Origin: Nephrocerus scutellatus
Taxonomy: Eukaryota > Arthropoda > Insecta > Diptera > Pipunculidae
DNA: 64,000 bases
NCBI GenBank assembly: GCA_947095585.1
Contig: OX352761.1
Span: forward strand, 24,643,777 to 24,707,776
Direction: 5' to 3'
Each line of letters opens with the position of its first letter. Position 1 is the first letter of the stretch. The position numbers and the translations under genes were made by a program. This document shows, piece after piece, positions 63,601 to 64,000 of this stretch. The notes below the pieces were generated by a model that worked only from the letters and a program-made list of their open reading frames with translations, searched no databases and was not told the origin of the DNA.

Positions 63601-64000
63601 TTCATGTAAATTTTCTAATCCAATCGGTGGATAACAAAAGTGCAAAGTTTGAATAAAGTCGGGTAAACTTTAAAAAAAAACAGTTTAGGAGCCCCCTATC
63701 CCGATCACTCAAATAGTGTTTCCATAGGATCTACACATGTGTATAACATTTTAAGAAAATCGGGTAAATTTTTTAAAATTTTGTATGGGTCCTTCCGACA
63801 CCTGGGCGCGATAACTCTAAAATTTTTACAAAAAGTGTTGTCCATCGGAGTTAAACATGCATATGAAATTTGAAGAAAATCGGGGACTGTTTTTTAGAAA
63901 ATTTGTATCGGTGTCGCCCGACCCCGGGGCCCGATCACTTCCAAATTTTTATAAAAAGTGTTGTCCATCGGAGTTACACATGCATTTGAAGAAAATTGGG
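63570..64000 (+). repeat. Dispersed minisatellite-core repeat, cut by the window end
   Basis: Left end 'aaaaacaacacataaaaatt' with 'ttcatgtaaattttctaatc', then at least three units ('tccatcggagttaaacatgc', 'tttgaagaaaatcgggg', 'ccccggggcccgatcac'). It continues past 64000. Confidence 0.8.

Overview
The window is nuclear DNA of a fly (Diptera, probably a repeat-rich schizophoran). It is AT-rich, its introns have fly-type splice sites, and it carries a capicua (cic) gene whose short isoform starts with an N-terminal peptide very like the Drosophila one. I cannot name the species. Gene density is low and decayed transposons fill most of the rest.

Three protein-coding loci are well supported. 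(1) A two-exon minus-strand gene at 8713-9589 encodes a secreted copper lytic polysaccharide monooxygenase (AA15, chitin-binding type 3 family). (2) A single-exon plus-strand gene at 36002-36280 encodes a small Tim of the Tim13 type, a mitochondrial intermembrane-space chaperone. (3) The cic gene runs on the minus strand from 54906 or beyond down to 36315. I assembled 20 cic coding exons, and splice phase agrees across every junction. Six upstream exons (54906-51521) are specific to the long isoform Cic-L. A separate first exon (46018-45964) inside a 5.6-kb intron starts the short isoform Cic-S. Fourteen exons, counting that one, code for Cic-S: about 1918 residues with the HMG box near 474-542 and the C1 DNA-binding motif near 1829-1890. 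The Cic-L start codon lies upstream of 54906 and was not found. The cic and Tim13 genes converge with their stop codons 34 bp apart.

Region by region: 1-8.4 kb holds an LTR-like promoter repeat, CACACGCG-rich repeats, an RTE-type LINE with a 14-bp target duplication, a mariner remnant and SINE pieces. 8.7-9.7 kb is the LPMO gene. 10-22 kb holds RTE copies, a hAT remnant, a pogo/Tigger-like element with SINEs nested in it, a dispersed repeat with a variable minisatellite core, and other LINE remains. 22-33 kb is AT-rich with few signals, apart from LINE remnants, a Tc1-like MITE and a mariner copy with inverted ends. 33-36 kb is LINE debris and then Tim13. 36-55 kb is cic, with LINEs, SINEs and a foldback repeat in its introns. 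55-64 kb is probably the 5' region of Cic-L, with LINE copies and further repeats.

All gene models come from reading the sequence and from remembered family motifs. No search, alignment or transcript evidence was available.
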